NCBI RefSeq assembly: GCF_009557055.1
Contig: NZ_CP045649.1
Span: 1,339,501 to 1,403,500 of the forward strand
DNA length: 64,000 bases
From: Nocardioides sp. dk884
GTDB lineage: Bacteria > Actinomycetota > Actinomycetes > Propionibacteriales > Nocardioidaceae
Direction of reading: 5' to 3'
The first letter of the stretch is position 1. Each line of letters opens with the position of its first letter. The notes under the pieces are model-generated. The model made no database searches. It saw nothing but the letters and a program-made list of their open reading frames with translations, and was not told the origin of the DNA. The position numbers were made by a program, and so were the translations under genes. Below are positions 26,043 to 34,214 of the stretch, piece by piece.

Positions 26043-26186
26043 CGTCGGCGATCCTGTCAGGTCCGACGCGGCTGCGCGAGGCCGGCCGGGTCCGCGCGGA
26101 CGACGCAGCGAGTAGCCTGCCGATGTCGACGTGGGCACCACGTGGGCTGGTCGATCGATGGTCGAGAGAGATGGGACGAGGCTCGC

Positions 26187-26984
26187 GTGACGGTACGCAA
26201 GGTGGAGGCGGAGCGGGGCTGGCCCTGGCGCCTCGCCGTTCTCCTGGTCAAGCCCGCGCTGCTTGCCATGACGAGGCAGGACTGGCAGGGCGGTGAGCGG
26301 ATCCCCGCCTCGGGCGGCTGCCTGGTGGTGCTCAACCACGTCTCGCACGCTGACCCCTTCACCGCTGCCCACGTGGTCTACGACCACGGTCGGCTGCCGC
26401 GCTACCTCGCCAAGTCGGGGCTGTTCCGCAACAAGCTGCTCGCCCGGTTCCTGACCGCGCTCGGGCAGATCCCCGTCGAACGACACTCCGCCAACGCCGC
26501 CGGCGCCTACGACGCCGCGGTCGAGGCCGTACGCCGCGGACAGTGCGTGGTGGTCTATCCGGAGGGCACCATCACCCGTGACCCCGCCGGCTGGCCGATG
26601 GTCGGCAAGTCCGGGGCGGCGCGGATCGCGCTGGCGACCGGGTGCCCGGTCATCCCCGTCGGGCAGTGGGGCGCGCAGGAGCTGCTCGCGCCGTACTCCG
26701 CACGGCTGCGGCCGTTCCCGCGCAAGACCATCCACATGCGGGTGGGGGAGCCGGTGGCGCTCGACGACCTGCGCGAGCAGCCGGTGAGTGCCGAGACGAT
26801 CCGCGCGGCGACCGACCGGATCATGACCGCGATCACCGATCTGGTCGCACAGATCCGCGGGGAGGAGCCGCCGGCGGTACGGTACGACCCGCGCCGCGAC
26901 GCGGACCCCGGCTCCGGGGACCAGCGCTCGCCGGACGCGACTCCCGAGCAACCCCGTCAGCAGCACCGGAGGGACCAGGCATGA
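26187..26984 (+). CDS. 1-acyl-sn-glycerol-3-phosphate acyltransferase (PlsC family)
   Basis: A 265-aa acyltransferase for membrane phospholipid synthesis. The catalytic HX4D motif is His51...Asp56 (NHVSHAD), the second block is GQIPVERH and the third is VVVYPEGTITRD, with PVIPVGQWG following. An N-terminal hydrophobic stretch probably lies on the membrane. The last 30 residues are charged and low-complexity. Start is GTG 26187, preceded by GACGAGG. gpsA overlaps its stop by 4 nt, so supply of glycerol-3-phosphate and its acylation are coupled. Confidence 0.87.
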   Translation: MTVRKVEAERGWPWRLAVLLVKPALLAMTRQDWQGGERIPASGGCLVVLNHVSHADPFTAAHVVYDHGRLPRYLAKSGLFRNKLLARFLTALGQIPVERHSANAAGAYDAAVEAVRRGQCVVVYPEGTITRDPAGWPMVGKSGAARIALATGCPVIPVGQWGAQELLAPYSARLRPFPRKTIHMRVGEPVALDDLREQPVSAETIRAATDRIMTAITDLVAQIRGEEPPAVRYDPRRDADPGSGDQRSPDATPEQPRQQHRRDQA

Positions 26985-27988
26985 GCGCAGGCAAGGTCGC
27001 GGTCCTCGGCGCGGGCTCGTGGGGGACCGCGTTCTCCCTCGTGCTCGCCGACGCCGGCAACGAGGTCACCATGTGGGGACGCCGCGAGGAGGTCTGCGCG
27101 GCGATCAACGAGCAGCACGAGAACGCCGACTACCTGCCCGGTGTGCAGCTGCCGCCGACGGTCAGCGCGACCCACGACCCCGAGAAGGCCATGGCGGGGG
27201 CCGACGTCGTCGTGCTCGCCGTGCCCTCGCAGTCGCTGCGTGCCAACCTCACCGAGTGGGCGCCGTTCATCGACGACTCCGCGGTGCTGGTCTCGCTGAT
27301 GAAGGGCGTCGAGCTCGGCACCTTGAACCGGATGAGCGAGGTGATCGCGCAGGTCACCGGCGCGGGTCCCGAGCGGATCGCCGCGATCAGCGGCCCCAAC
27401 CTCGCCAAGGAGATCGCGCGCCGCGAGCCGGCCGCCTCGGTCGTGGCCTGCGCCGACGAGGACGTCGCCCGGATGCTGCAGGCGCGCTGCCACTCCCCGG
27501 CGTTCCGGCCCTACACCTCCGTCGACCTGCTCGGCTGCGAGCTGGGTGGTGCCTACAAGAACGTCGTCGGGCTCTGCGTCGGCATGGCGGTCGGGCTCGG
27601 CTTCGGCGACAACACCACCGCCTCGCTGATCACCCGCGGCCTGGCCGAGACCGCGCGGCTGGCGATGAAGCTCGGCGCCAACCCGCTCACGCTGATGGGC
27701 CTGGCCGGCCTCGGCGACCTGGTCGCCACCTGCTCCTCGCCGCTGTCGCGCAACCGCACCTTCGGCGAGAAGCTCGGCCAGGGGATGACCACCGACGAGA
27801 TCGTCGCCTCCACGCGCCAGGTCGCGGAGGGGGCCAAGTCCTGCTCGTCGCTGCGCGCGCTCGCCGAGCGCAGCGGCGTCGACGCCCCGATGGCCAGCCA
27901 CGTCGACGACGTCGTCGCCGGCAAGATGACCGCCTTCGAGATGATGGACGCCTTCATCGCCCGGGAGACCAAGGCCGAGACCGACTGA
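26981..27988 (+). CDS. gpsA: Glycerol-3-phosphate dehydrogenase [NAD(P)+]
   Basis: A 335-aa enzyme that reduces dihydroxyacetone phosphate to glycerol-3-phosphate for phospholipids. The Rossmann motif VLGAGSWGTAF is at residues 8-18 and the catalytic Lys lies in GGAYKNVVGLCVGM. Other family segments are SGPNLAKEIA and GLGDLVATCSS. The ATG overlaps the acyltransferase stop (ATGA), and GGAGGG lies 7 nt upstream. Confidence 0.95.
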   Translation: MSAGKVAVLGAGSWGTAFSLVLADAGNEVTMWGRREEVCAAINEQHENADYLPGVQLPPTVSATHDPEKAMAGADVVVLAVPSQSLRANLTEWAPFIDDSAVLVSLMKGVELGTLNRMSEVIAQVTGAGPERIAAISGPNLAKEIARREPAASVVACADEDVARMLQARCHSPAFRPYTSVDLLGCELGGAYKNVVGLCVGMAVGLGFGDNTTASLITRGLAETARLAMKLGANPLTLMGLAGLGDLVATCSSPLSRNRTFGEKLGQGMTTDEIVASTRQVAEGAKSCSSLRALAERSGVDAPMASHVDDVVAGKMTAFEMMDAFIARETKAETD

Positions 27989-28007
27989 CGCCGTTCGGCC
28001 CCCGGCG

Positions 28008-28050
28008 GTCGAGCCTGTCGAGACGCGCACCCACCAGGGCCGACTCGGCG
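28008..28050. repeat. Dispersed repeat in the gpsA/CGS convergent junction
   Basis: The 68-bp gap holds GTCGAG-CCT-GTCGAG (28008-28022), then a stretch (28020-28050) matching 3241-3271 at 25 of 31 positions. Both copies end 7-15 bp from the 3' end of a minus-strand gene in a convergent junction. Confidence 0.55.
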
Positions 28051-28056
28051 TACGGG

Positions 28057-29133
28057 TCAGGTGAGGTCGTCCAGGGCGGTGGCGAGGTCGTTCCAGAGGT
28101 CCTCGACGTCCTCGACACCGACCGACATCCGCACGAGGGCGTCGGGGACGGTGGCGGGCTCGCCCTTCCAGCGCCGGCGGCGCTCGAAGGTGGACTCGAC
28201 GCCGCCGAGGCTGGTGGTGTGCACCCACAGCCTGGTCTTGCGGGTGAACAGGTCGGCGGCCATCGCGCCCTGGGCGAGGACCACGGAGACCATCGCGCCG
28301 AAGCCGGGGTAGCGCACCTCGCCGATCGCCGGGTGCTCACCCAGGCGGCGCGCGAGCTCGGCGGCGTTGGCCTGGGCGCGCTCGACGCGCAGGTGCAGGG
28401 TGCGCAGGCCGCGCAGCGCCAGGAAGGCCTCCAGGGTGCCCGGGACGGCCCCGACCAGGTCGCGGCGGCCCTTGAGGACGCCGAAGAGTTCGGGGTCCTC
28501 GACCACGAGCGCGCCCATCAGGATGTCGCTGTGCCCGGAGAGGTACTTGGTGGCCGAGTGCACCACGATGTCGGCGCCCAGCTCGAGCGGCTTCTGCAGC
28601 AGGGGAGTGGCGAAGGTGTTGTCCACCACGACGTGGGCGCCGGCCTCGCGCGCCGCTGTGGCGATCGTCTCGATGTCGGCGACCTCGAGCATCGGGTTGG
28701 TCGGTGACTCCAGCCACACCAGGGCGGCGTCCTCGCAGGCCGCGACGTACGCCGCGGTGTCGGTCACGTCGACCAGGCGCGAGCGGATCCGGCCGCGGGC
28801 CTCGAGGTCGCCCAGCTGCATGATCGTGCCGTTGTAGGAGTGCCGCGGCGCGACCACCGTGGCGCCCTGTCCGACCAGGTCCAGCACGGTGGCGACGGCC
28901 GCGAGGCCCGAGGAGAAGGCGAGCGCGCGCCCGCCCTCCAGCGCCCCGAGCGCCTGCTCGAAGGCCTGCCAGGTCGGGTTGCCGTAGCGGCCGTACTCGC
29001 GGTCCCCGCCGGCGACGTAGGTCGAGGCGAGGGTGATCGGGGTGTTGAGCGGCTGGTCCGGCTCATGGGGAGGACGCCCGGCGTGGACGCCGAGGGTCGC
29101 AGGGCTCACGTGGTCGAGGGGGGTGTCCGTCAC
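28057..29133 (-). CDS. Trans-sulfuration PLP enzyme (cystathionine gamma-synthase / gamma-lyase family)
   Basis: A 358-aa Cys/Met-metabolism PLP enzyme. The cofactor lysine is Lys196 in HSATKYLSGH, with Asp171 (VVVDNTFATP) pairing with the pyridine nitrogen, and the substrate loop YGRYGNPT at 48-55. It is slightly shorter than typical MetB (about 380 aa). It cannot be assigned as synthase or lyase from motifs alone; no other Met or Cys gene is nearby. It is divergent from the alpha/beta hydrolase gene, with 35 bp between the starts. Confidence 0.83.
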   Translation of the reverse strand: MTDTPLDHVSPATLGVHAGRPPHEPDQPLNTPITLASTYVAGGDREYGRYGNPTWQAFEQALGALEGGRALAFSSGLAAVATVLDLVGQGATVVAPRHSYNGTIMQLGDLEARGRIRSRLVDVTDTAAYVAACEDAALVWLESPTNPMLEVADIETIATAAREAGAHVVVDNTFATPLLQKPLELGADIVVHSATKYLSGHSDILMGALVVEDPELFGVLKGRRDLVGAVPGTLEAFLALRGLRTLHLRVERAQANAAELARRLGEHPAIGEVRYPGFGAMVSVVLAQGAMAADLFTRKTRLWVHTTSLGGVESTFERRRRWKGEPATVPDALVRMSVGVEDVEDLWNDLATALDDLT

Positions 29134-29155
29134 TTCTTCACGGTATCGGCCCGGC

Positions 29156-29161
29156 TAACCT
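29156..29161 (+). promoter_or_regulatory. -10 hexamer of a probable leaderless promoter (hydrolase-MurF-like operon)
   Basis: TAACCT ends 7 nt before GTG 29169 and no ribosome site is present. It would drive the three-gene operon. Confidence 0.5.
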
Positions 29162-29168
29162 CGTCGTC

Positions 29169-29921
29169 GTGCTGACCACCCTGCTGAACGGACGTGCCTT
29201 CGGGGAGAAGTTCGGCTCCAACGAGGCCAGCGTGGTCGCCCTGCATGGCTGGGGCCGCTCGCGAGCCGACTGGAGCTCGACCCTCGACGGGTACGACGCC
29301 CTCGCCCTCGACCTGCCCGGCTTCGGGGCCACCCCGGCGCCCGAGACCGGCTGGGACACCGCGGCGTACGCCGACTGGACCGCCGAGATCATCGGCGACC
29401 TGGACCGCCCGGTGCTGGTCGGCCACTCCTTCGGCGGCCGGGTGGCCGTGCAGCTCGCCGCCACCCGTCCCGAGCTGGTCCGCGGTCTCGTGCTGACCGG
29501 TGTGCCGCTGCTGCGCCCGGAGCGCACCGGGAGCACCGGCGGACCCAAGCTCGGCTACCGCGTGGTCCGCGCCCTGCACCGCCGCGGCCTCGTCGGCGAC
29601 GCCCGCATGGAGGCGCTGCGCCAGAAGCACGGCTCGGCCGACTACCGCGCCGCCCAGGGGGTGATGCGCGAGGTGCTGGTCAAGGCCGTCAACGAGGAGT
29701 ACGCCGACCAGCTCGCCGCCGTCCGCGAGCACGGTGTGCCGGTGGCCATGGTCTGGGGCGAGCACGACACCGCCGCCACCGTCGCGATGGCGCGCCGCGC
29801 CCAGACGCTCCTCGGCGCGCAGGCCACCCTCGACGTGGTCCCCGGCTCCGCCCACCTGCTCGACCCTGCGCTGGTCACCGCGATCCGCGCCCAGATCGAC
29901 CGCCTCGGAGGCACTGCATGA
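29169..29921 (+). CDS. Alpha/beta fold hydrolase of the MurF-like/Ddl-like operon
   Basis: A 250-aa hydrolase with the nucleophile elbow GHSFGG (Ser87), oxyanion region ALHGWGRS (25-31), Asp in WGEHDT and His in PGSAHLL, a full catalytic triad. There is no signal peptide. The substrate is unknown. The following MurF-like gene starts 4 nt inside its stop (ATGA), and a Ddl-like gene follows, so it probably processes an intermediate or product of those ligases, for example as an esterase, thioesterase or amidase. That is inference from the operon. Confidence 0.8.
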   Translation: MLTTLLNGRAFGEKFGSNEASVVALHGWGRSRADWSSTLDGYDALALDLPGFGATPAPETGWDTAAYADWTAEIIGDLDRPVLVGHSFGGRVAVQLAATRPELVRGLVLTGVPLLRPERTGSTGGPKLGYRVVRALHRRGLVGDARMEALRQKHGSADYRAAQGVMREVLVKAVNEEYADQLAAVREHGVPVAMVWGEHDTAATVAMARRAQTLLGAQATLDVVPGSAHLLDPALVTAIRAQIDRLGGTA

Positions 29922-31438
29922 GCACGCTTGAGATCCTCTGCGCGGTGGGGGTCACGCTGCTGGTCCTGCTCAGCCAGCTGCGCTGGCTGCGCGTCGCCCA
30001 GCGCGAGCACTACGAGCCCGGCCGGCTCTTCGCGATCGCCGCGATCTGGGCCCGTGCCTACTGGGTCAACGGACTGATCCTCCTGGGCATCGTCCTGGCC
30101 TCGCTGCTCACCCTCGGTGCGTCCGCGGAGTGGGCGGTGCTGATCCCGGCCCTGGTCTGGGTGACCTGGCCCGAGGGACTGGCCCTGTGGCCCTCGTCCT
30201 CCCCGCTGGTGTTCACCGACCGGGTCAAGCGCCTCACGGGCGTCCTCGTCGTGCTCGTGCTCGCGCTCGCCGCGGGGCTGACGGCCCTCGATCTCATCGG
30301 GCTGCTGCCGATCCTGGCGCTCCCGGTGGCCGAGCTGGCGCTGCTGATCATGGCTCCGGTCGAGCGCTCGATGGGTCGCAAGTACCAGGTCTCCGCGGCC
30401 GCGAAGATGCGCAAGCTCGACCCCCGGGTCGTCGCGATCACCGGCTCCTACGGCAAGACCTCGACCAAGAACTACGCCGCCCACCTGATGTCCGGGCGCT
30501 GGGCCACGCTGGCCAGCCCGGCGAGCTTCAACAACGCGATGGGCCTGTCCCGGGCCGTGAACGACCGGCTCGACGGCGGCACCGACGTGTTCGTCGCCGA
30601 GATGGGCACCTACGGCCCCGGGGAGATCGCCTCGCTGTGCGAGGTGTTCCGTCCCGAGGTCTCCGCGATCACCACGATCGGCGAGGCCCACCTGGAGCGG
30701 ATGAAGAACCGCGAGACGATCGTCCGCGCCAAGTCCGAGATCCTGCCGCCGGCGAGCACGGTCGTGCTCAACGTCGATGTCCCCGAGCTCGCCGCGATCG
30801 CCGACGACCTGGCCGCCACCAAGCGGGTCATCCGCGCCTCCGGCGGCCCGACGCCCGACGCCGACGTCGTCGTACGCCGTGCCGGCGACGGCTGGGAGGT
30901 CGTGCTCGGCGGTGTCGTGCACCGCGTCGAGCTGCCGGCCGAGGTCGGGCACCCGATCAACGTCGCGGTGGCCATCGGCCTGGCCCAGGCCGTGGACGTG
31001 CCGGAGCGAACGATCCTGGACCGGCTCCCCGGCGTACCCAGCACGCCGCACCGCGCGGAGACCACCCGCACCGAGACCGGGCTCACGGTCATCGACGACA
31101 CCTACAACTCCAACCCGCAGGGCGCGGCGCAGGCGCTGGCGCGCGCTCGCGAGCTCGTCGGCGAGGGCGGGACCGTCTGGACGATCACGCCCGGTATGGT
31201 CGAGCTCGGCGCCTCCCAGCACGAGCGGAACGCCGAGCTGGCTCGCGCGGCGACGGCGGACGAGGGCATGGTCCTCTGCGTCGTCGGGCGCACGAACCGC
31301 GCTGCCCTGGACGCCGGCATCGCCGGACGGACCCGCCACTTCGCCAGTCGCGAGGAGGCGGCGAAGCACGTCATGGCGCAGGCCGGACCGCACGACGTGG
31401 TGCTGTACGAGAACGACCTCCCCAACCACTACCCGTAG
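29918..31438 (+). CDS. Membrane-anchored MurF-like Mur ligase
   Basis: A 506-aa protein. The first 150 residues contain about five hydrophobic segments (near 4-25, 48-68, 71-90, 106-126 and 127-147) in place of the soluble UDP-MurNAc-tripeptide-binding domain of MurF. The Mur ligase core follows: P-loop TGSYGKTSTK (175-184), NNAMGLSRAV (205-214), EMG (228-230), ITTIGEAHLERM (251-262) and AKSEIL. The C-terminal domain has the MurF hallmark IDDTYNSNPQGAAQAL. It should form an ATP-dependent amide bond with an amino acid or dipeptide, probably on a membrane-linked acceptor. It is coupled to the hydrolase gene and 44 bp before a Ddl-like gene. Confidence 0.8.
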   Translation: MSTLEILCAVGVTLLVLLSQLRWLRVAQREHYEPGRLFAIAAIWARAYWVNGLILLGIVLASLLTLGASAEWAVLIPALVWVTWPEGLALWPSSSPLVFTDRVKRLTGVLVVLVLALAAGLTALDLIGLLPILALPVAELALLIMAPVERSMGRKYQVSAAAKMRKLDPRVVAITGSYGKTSTKNYAAHLMSGRWATLASPASFNNAMGLSRAVNDRLDGGTDVFVAEMGTYGPGEIASLCEVFRPEVSAITTIGEAHLERMKNRETIVRAKSEILPPASTVVLNVDVPELAAIADDLAATKRVIRASGGPTPDADVVVRRAGDGWEVVLGGVVHRVELPAEVGHPINVAVAIGLAQAVDVPERTILDRLPGVPSTPHRAETTRTETGLTVIDDTYNSNPQGAAQALARARELVGEGGTVWTITPGMVELGASQHERNAELARAATADEGMVLCVVGRTNRAALDAGIAGRTRHFASREEAAKHVMAQAGPHDVVLYENDLPNHYP

Positions 31439-31482
31439 ACCGCGGGCGGAGCGGGAAAACCGAAGCGAGACGAGGAGACACA

Positions 31483-32604
31483 GTGGCAACCAAGGCGACC
31501 GTGGTGTTCGGCGGTCCGTCCGCCGAGCACGACATCAGCATCCTGACCGGGCTCCAGGCCGAGCGGGTGCTCGCCGGTGCCGGGCACACGGTGCAGTGCA
31601 TCTACTGGGCGCGCAGCGACCAGTGGTTCCTGGTCCCGAGCAACACCGAGGCCCGCGACTACCTGGGCGGCCCGCCGGCCGGCGCCAAGCGCGTCGAGCT
31701 GCGCATCGGCGCCGAGAAGGGCGACGGCTTCTACATGAAGGCCGGCCTCGGCGGTGCCAAGCCGCTGGAGACCGGCACGATCATGAACTGCTTCCACGGC
31801 GGTGCCGGCGAGGGCGGCGGCGCCCAGGGCCTGTTCGCGCTGGCCGGGCTCAAGGCGACCGGCGGCACCGTCGCCGCGGCCGCGCTGGGCATGGACAAGC
31901 TGGCCTTCGGCGCGGTCATGGAGACCGCCGGCGTGCCGTGCCTCAAGCGGGTGCTGCTCTCCGCCGACGCCCCGCCGCCGTACGACGGCCCCTACATCGT
32001 CAAGCCGCGCTTCGGCGGCTCCAGCATCGGCATCGAGGTCGTCGAGGACCACGCGACGGCCGTGGCGCTGCTGCAGACCAGCCCGCACCTGCGCGAGGGC
32101 GCGGTGGTCGAGCCGAACCGCCCCGACCTGTTCGACCTCAACATCTCGGTGCGCACCGCCCCGACCGTCCAGGTCTCCGAGATCGAGCGGCCGCTGCGGC
32201 CCACCGACGGCGCGATCTACTCCTACGCCGCCAAGTACCTGCACTCCGACGGCCTGGCCAGCGCCCCGCGCGAGTTCCCGGCCGACATCTCCGACGCGGT
32301 GCGCGACCGGATCAAGGAGCTCGCGGTCCGCGTCGTGGAGCTCACCGGGCTGACCGGCGTGCTGCGCATCGACTTCCTCTCCGACGGCACCGAGGTGTTC
32401 GTCAACGAGGTGAACTCGATCCCGGGCGCGATGGCGCTCTACCTGTGGCCGCAGACCGCACCCGGCGAGGTGCTCGGCGCCGCGCTGGCCGAGGCCGAGC
32501 GGGCGCGTCCGCGCGCCACCAGCAACTTCGAGGAGGGCGTGGCGCTGCAGGCCGCCGGCGGCATCGCCGGCAAGCTCGCTGCGCTGCCCCAGCAGTCGCG
32601 CTGA
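31483..32604 (+). CDS. D-alanine--D-alanine ligase-like ATP-grasp protein
   Basis: A 373-aa ATP-grasp ligase. The N-terminal motif is FGGPSAEHDISILTG, the loop is FHGGAGEGGGAQGLFALAG (usual Ddl: HGxxGEDGxxQG, so the Asp is Gly here), the ATP strand region is IVKPRFGGSSIGIEVV, and the metal-binding end is VFVNEVNSIPGAM with Glu and Asn conserved. It should join two amino acids, possibly a D-dipeptide, but specificity is uncertain. GTG 31483 has GACGAGGAG upstream. It is the last gene of the hydrolase-MurF-like operon and may supply the dipeptide that the MurF-like enzyme attaches. Confidence 0.78.
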   Translation: MATKATVVFGGPSAEHDISILTGLQAERVLAGAGHTVQCIYWARSDQWFLVPSNTEARDYLGGPPAGAKRVELRIGAEKGDGFYMKAGLGGAKPLETGTIMNCFHGGAGEGGGAQGLFALAGLKATGGTVAAAALGMDKLAFGAVMETAGVPCLKRVLLSADAPPPYDGPYIVKPRFGGSSIGIEVVEDHATAVALLQTSPHLREGAVVEPNRPDLFDLNISVRTAPTVQVSEIERPLRPTDGAIYSYAAKYLHSDGLASAPREFPADISDAVRDRIKELAVRVVELTGLTGVLRIDFLSDGTEVFVNEVNSIPGAMALYLWPQTAPGEVLGAALAEAERARPRATSNFEEGVALQAAGGIAGKLAALPQQSR

Positions 32605-32610
32605 GGTACG

Positions 32611-32658
32611 ACGAGGGCCCGGTCCCGGAGCAGGTCTGCTCCGGGACCGGGCCCTCGT
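32611..32658. terminator. Strong bidirectional terminator between two Ddl-type genes
   Basis: A perfect 22-bp stem (arms 32611-32632 and 32637-32658) with loop GGTC, between convergent genes. It is the longest uninterrupted stem in the window. Confidence 0.9.
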
Positions 32659-32680
32659 GGTGTCGCGGTCCGGGTGGGGC

Positions 32681-33643
32681 TCAGGCGCCGCGGCGTACGG
32701 CGCGGTCGAGCAGGGTGCGGGCGACCTGGCCGAGGGAGGTGCCGCTCTCCTTGCAGGCGAAGGGGAACACCGAGGTCTCGGTCGTGCCCGGGGTGATCGC
32801 GGTCTCCAGCAGCACGAAGGAGCCGTCGGGCGAGACCACGAAGTCGGAGCGGGAGACGTCGGTGAGGCCGAGCACCCGGTGCGCCTCGCAGGCGACCTCA
32901 CCGAGGCCGGCGAGCAGCTTGTCGTCGAGGTCGGGCTTGTGCAGGGAGACGAACTCCGCGGTGTAGCGGGCGCTGAAGTCGAACTCGTGGCCCTTCTCGT
33001 ACTCGATCGCGATCGGCACGAGGGACTCCAGCCCGTCCTCGCCCTCCAGCACCACGACGCTCACGTCGATGCCGTCGTGGAAGCGCTCGATGAGGGCGTC
33101 CTCGCAGTAGGCGTAGCTGCCGACCAGGGCGGAGGGGAGCGCGCCGAGGCCGTCGACGCCGGTCACGCCCAGCGCGCTGCCGCCGCGGGCGGGCTTGACG
33201 ACCACCCGGTCGCCGAGGTGGTCCATGACGTGCGCCATCAGCGCGGTGGCGCCGATGTCGCGGAAGGTCTGGGCGGACAGGCCCACGCTGTCGGGCACCG
33301 GGATGCCGGCGCGGTGCAGCAGCTCGCGGGCCGTGCCCTTGTCGTAGGCGACCCGGCAGGCGCGGCTGCGGGAGCCGACGTAGGGCAGGTCGATGAGCTC
33401 GAGCAGCGTCTGGATCTCGCCGTCCTCGCCGAACTGGCCGTGCAGGGCGGGCAGCGCGACCGCCACCTGGTCGCGCTCGAGGTCGTGGAGCAGGTTGCGG
33501 TCGAAGTCGTAGGTCTGTGCCTCGACTCCGAGCCCGCGCAGCTCACGGACCAGGTTGCGCCCGCTGGACAAGGAGACGTCCCGCTCGTGGCTGAGACCGC
33601 CGGCGATGATGGCCACGGGTCCTGAGAAGTCCTCGATCGTCAT
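32681..33643 (-). CDS. Divergent D-alanine--D-alanine ligase family protein (Mg-ligand Asn replaced)
   Basis: A 320-aa Ddl-family protein, shorter than the 350-370 aa of typical actinobacterial DdlA. Motifs present are AGGLSHERDVSLSSG, ALHGQFGEDGEIQTLLE, VVKPARGGSALGV and SRSDFVV. The metal-binding end reads LLETAITPGTTETS. By alignment with E. coli DdlB (LEANTSPGMT) the Asn that binds Mg is Ala here, while the Glu is kept. Start at ATG 33643 is preferred to one 18 nt upstream, but no clear ribosome site supports either. The position matches the ddl gene next to gpsA in mycobacteria, now separated from gpsA by the MurF-like operon. Confidence 0.78.
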   Translation of the reverse strand: MTIEDFSGPVAIIAGGLSHERDVSLSSGRNLVRELRGLGVEAQTYDFDRNLLHDLERDQVAVALPALHGQFGEDGEIQTLLELIDLPYVGSRSRACRVAYDKGTARELLHRAGIPVPDSVGLSAQTFRDIGATALMAHVMDHLGDRVVVKPARGGSALGVTGVDGLGALPSALVGSYAYCEDALIERFHDGIDVSVVVLEGEDGLESLVPIAIEYEKGHEFDFSARYTAEFVSLHKPDLDDKLLAGLGEVACEAHRVLGLTDVSRSDFVVSPDGSFVLLETAITPGTTETSVFPFACKESGTSLGQVARTLLDRAVRRGA

Positions 33644-33686
33644 GGGACGACGATCCCACATCGCACCGACGTCGCGGCGCGCAGGC

Positions 33687-34214
33687 TCAGCTGCAGCGCC
33701 GGGTGGTCTCGAGGTGGGTCCGCACCGGTTCGGCGAGCTCGCCGAAGGCGTCGAAGGCGATCTGGCCGCGGTACTCCGCGGGCACCACGAGCGCGACCCG
33801 AGGCGTGGTCTCGACGGCCGTGGCGATCAGGTCCGAGCCCTCGTCGCGCTGACTCGGCGGCACGAACCAGGCGACCCCGGCCACGATGTCGCACTCGGCG
33901 GCCGGCGCCAGCTCCTCGGGCTCCGGTACGCCGCAGACCACGGCGAGCCCGTCACCCCAGGCCTTGGCGGGGGCGTCCGCCGGGTCCACCTCGGCGGGCT
34001 CCAGCCCGGCCAGGTCCTCGGGGAGGGCGTCGAGGAAGTCCGTGCAGGTCGCCCGCTCGGCGTCGGACAGCGAGGGGTCGGCCAGCGCGGGGGAGTCCAC
34101 CTCCACGGCGTCGCCGCCGCAGCCGGCGAGCAGTGCGAGCGGAAGGAGCGAGGACGCGACGACGCCCCGTGCCCGGAGGGACACGGGGCGCACTCGCGGC
34201 TGCGGGCGGTCCAC
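33687..34214 (-). CDS. DUF3515 family lipoprotein
   Basis: A 175-aa secreted lipoprotein: signal peptide ending in the lipobox LALLAGC, then an extracellular domain of the DUF3515 type, known only from Actinobacteria and of unknown function. Cysteines are found in ERATCTD, VVCGV, AECDIV and at the end (RRCS), suggesting two disulfides. Its GTG directly follows the stop of the upstream RAM-domain gene (TGAGTG). In mycobacteria a DUF3515 gene lies between ddl and thiL as here. Confidence 0.8.
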   Translation of the reverse strand: MDRPQPRVRPVSLRARGVVASSLLPLALLAGCGGDAVEVDSPALADPSLSDAERATCTDFLDALPEDLAGLEPAEVDPADAPAKAWGDGLAVVCGVPEPEELAPAAECDIVAGVAWFVPPSQRDEGSDLIATAVETTPRVALVVPAEYRGQIAFDAFGELAEPVRTHLETTRRCS

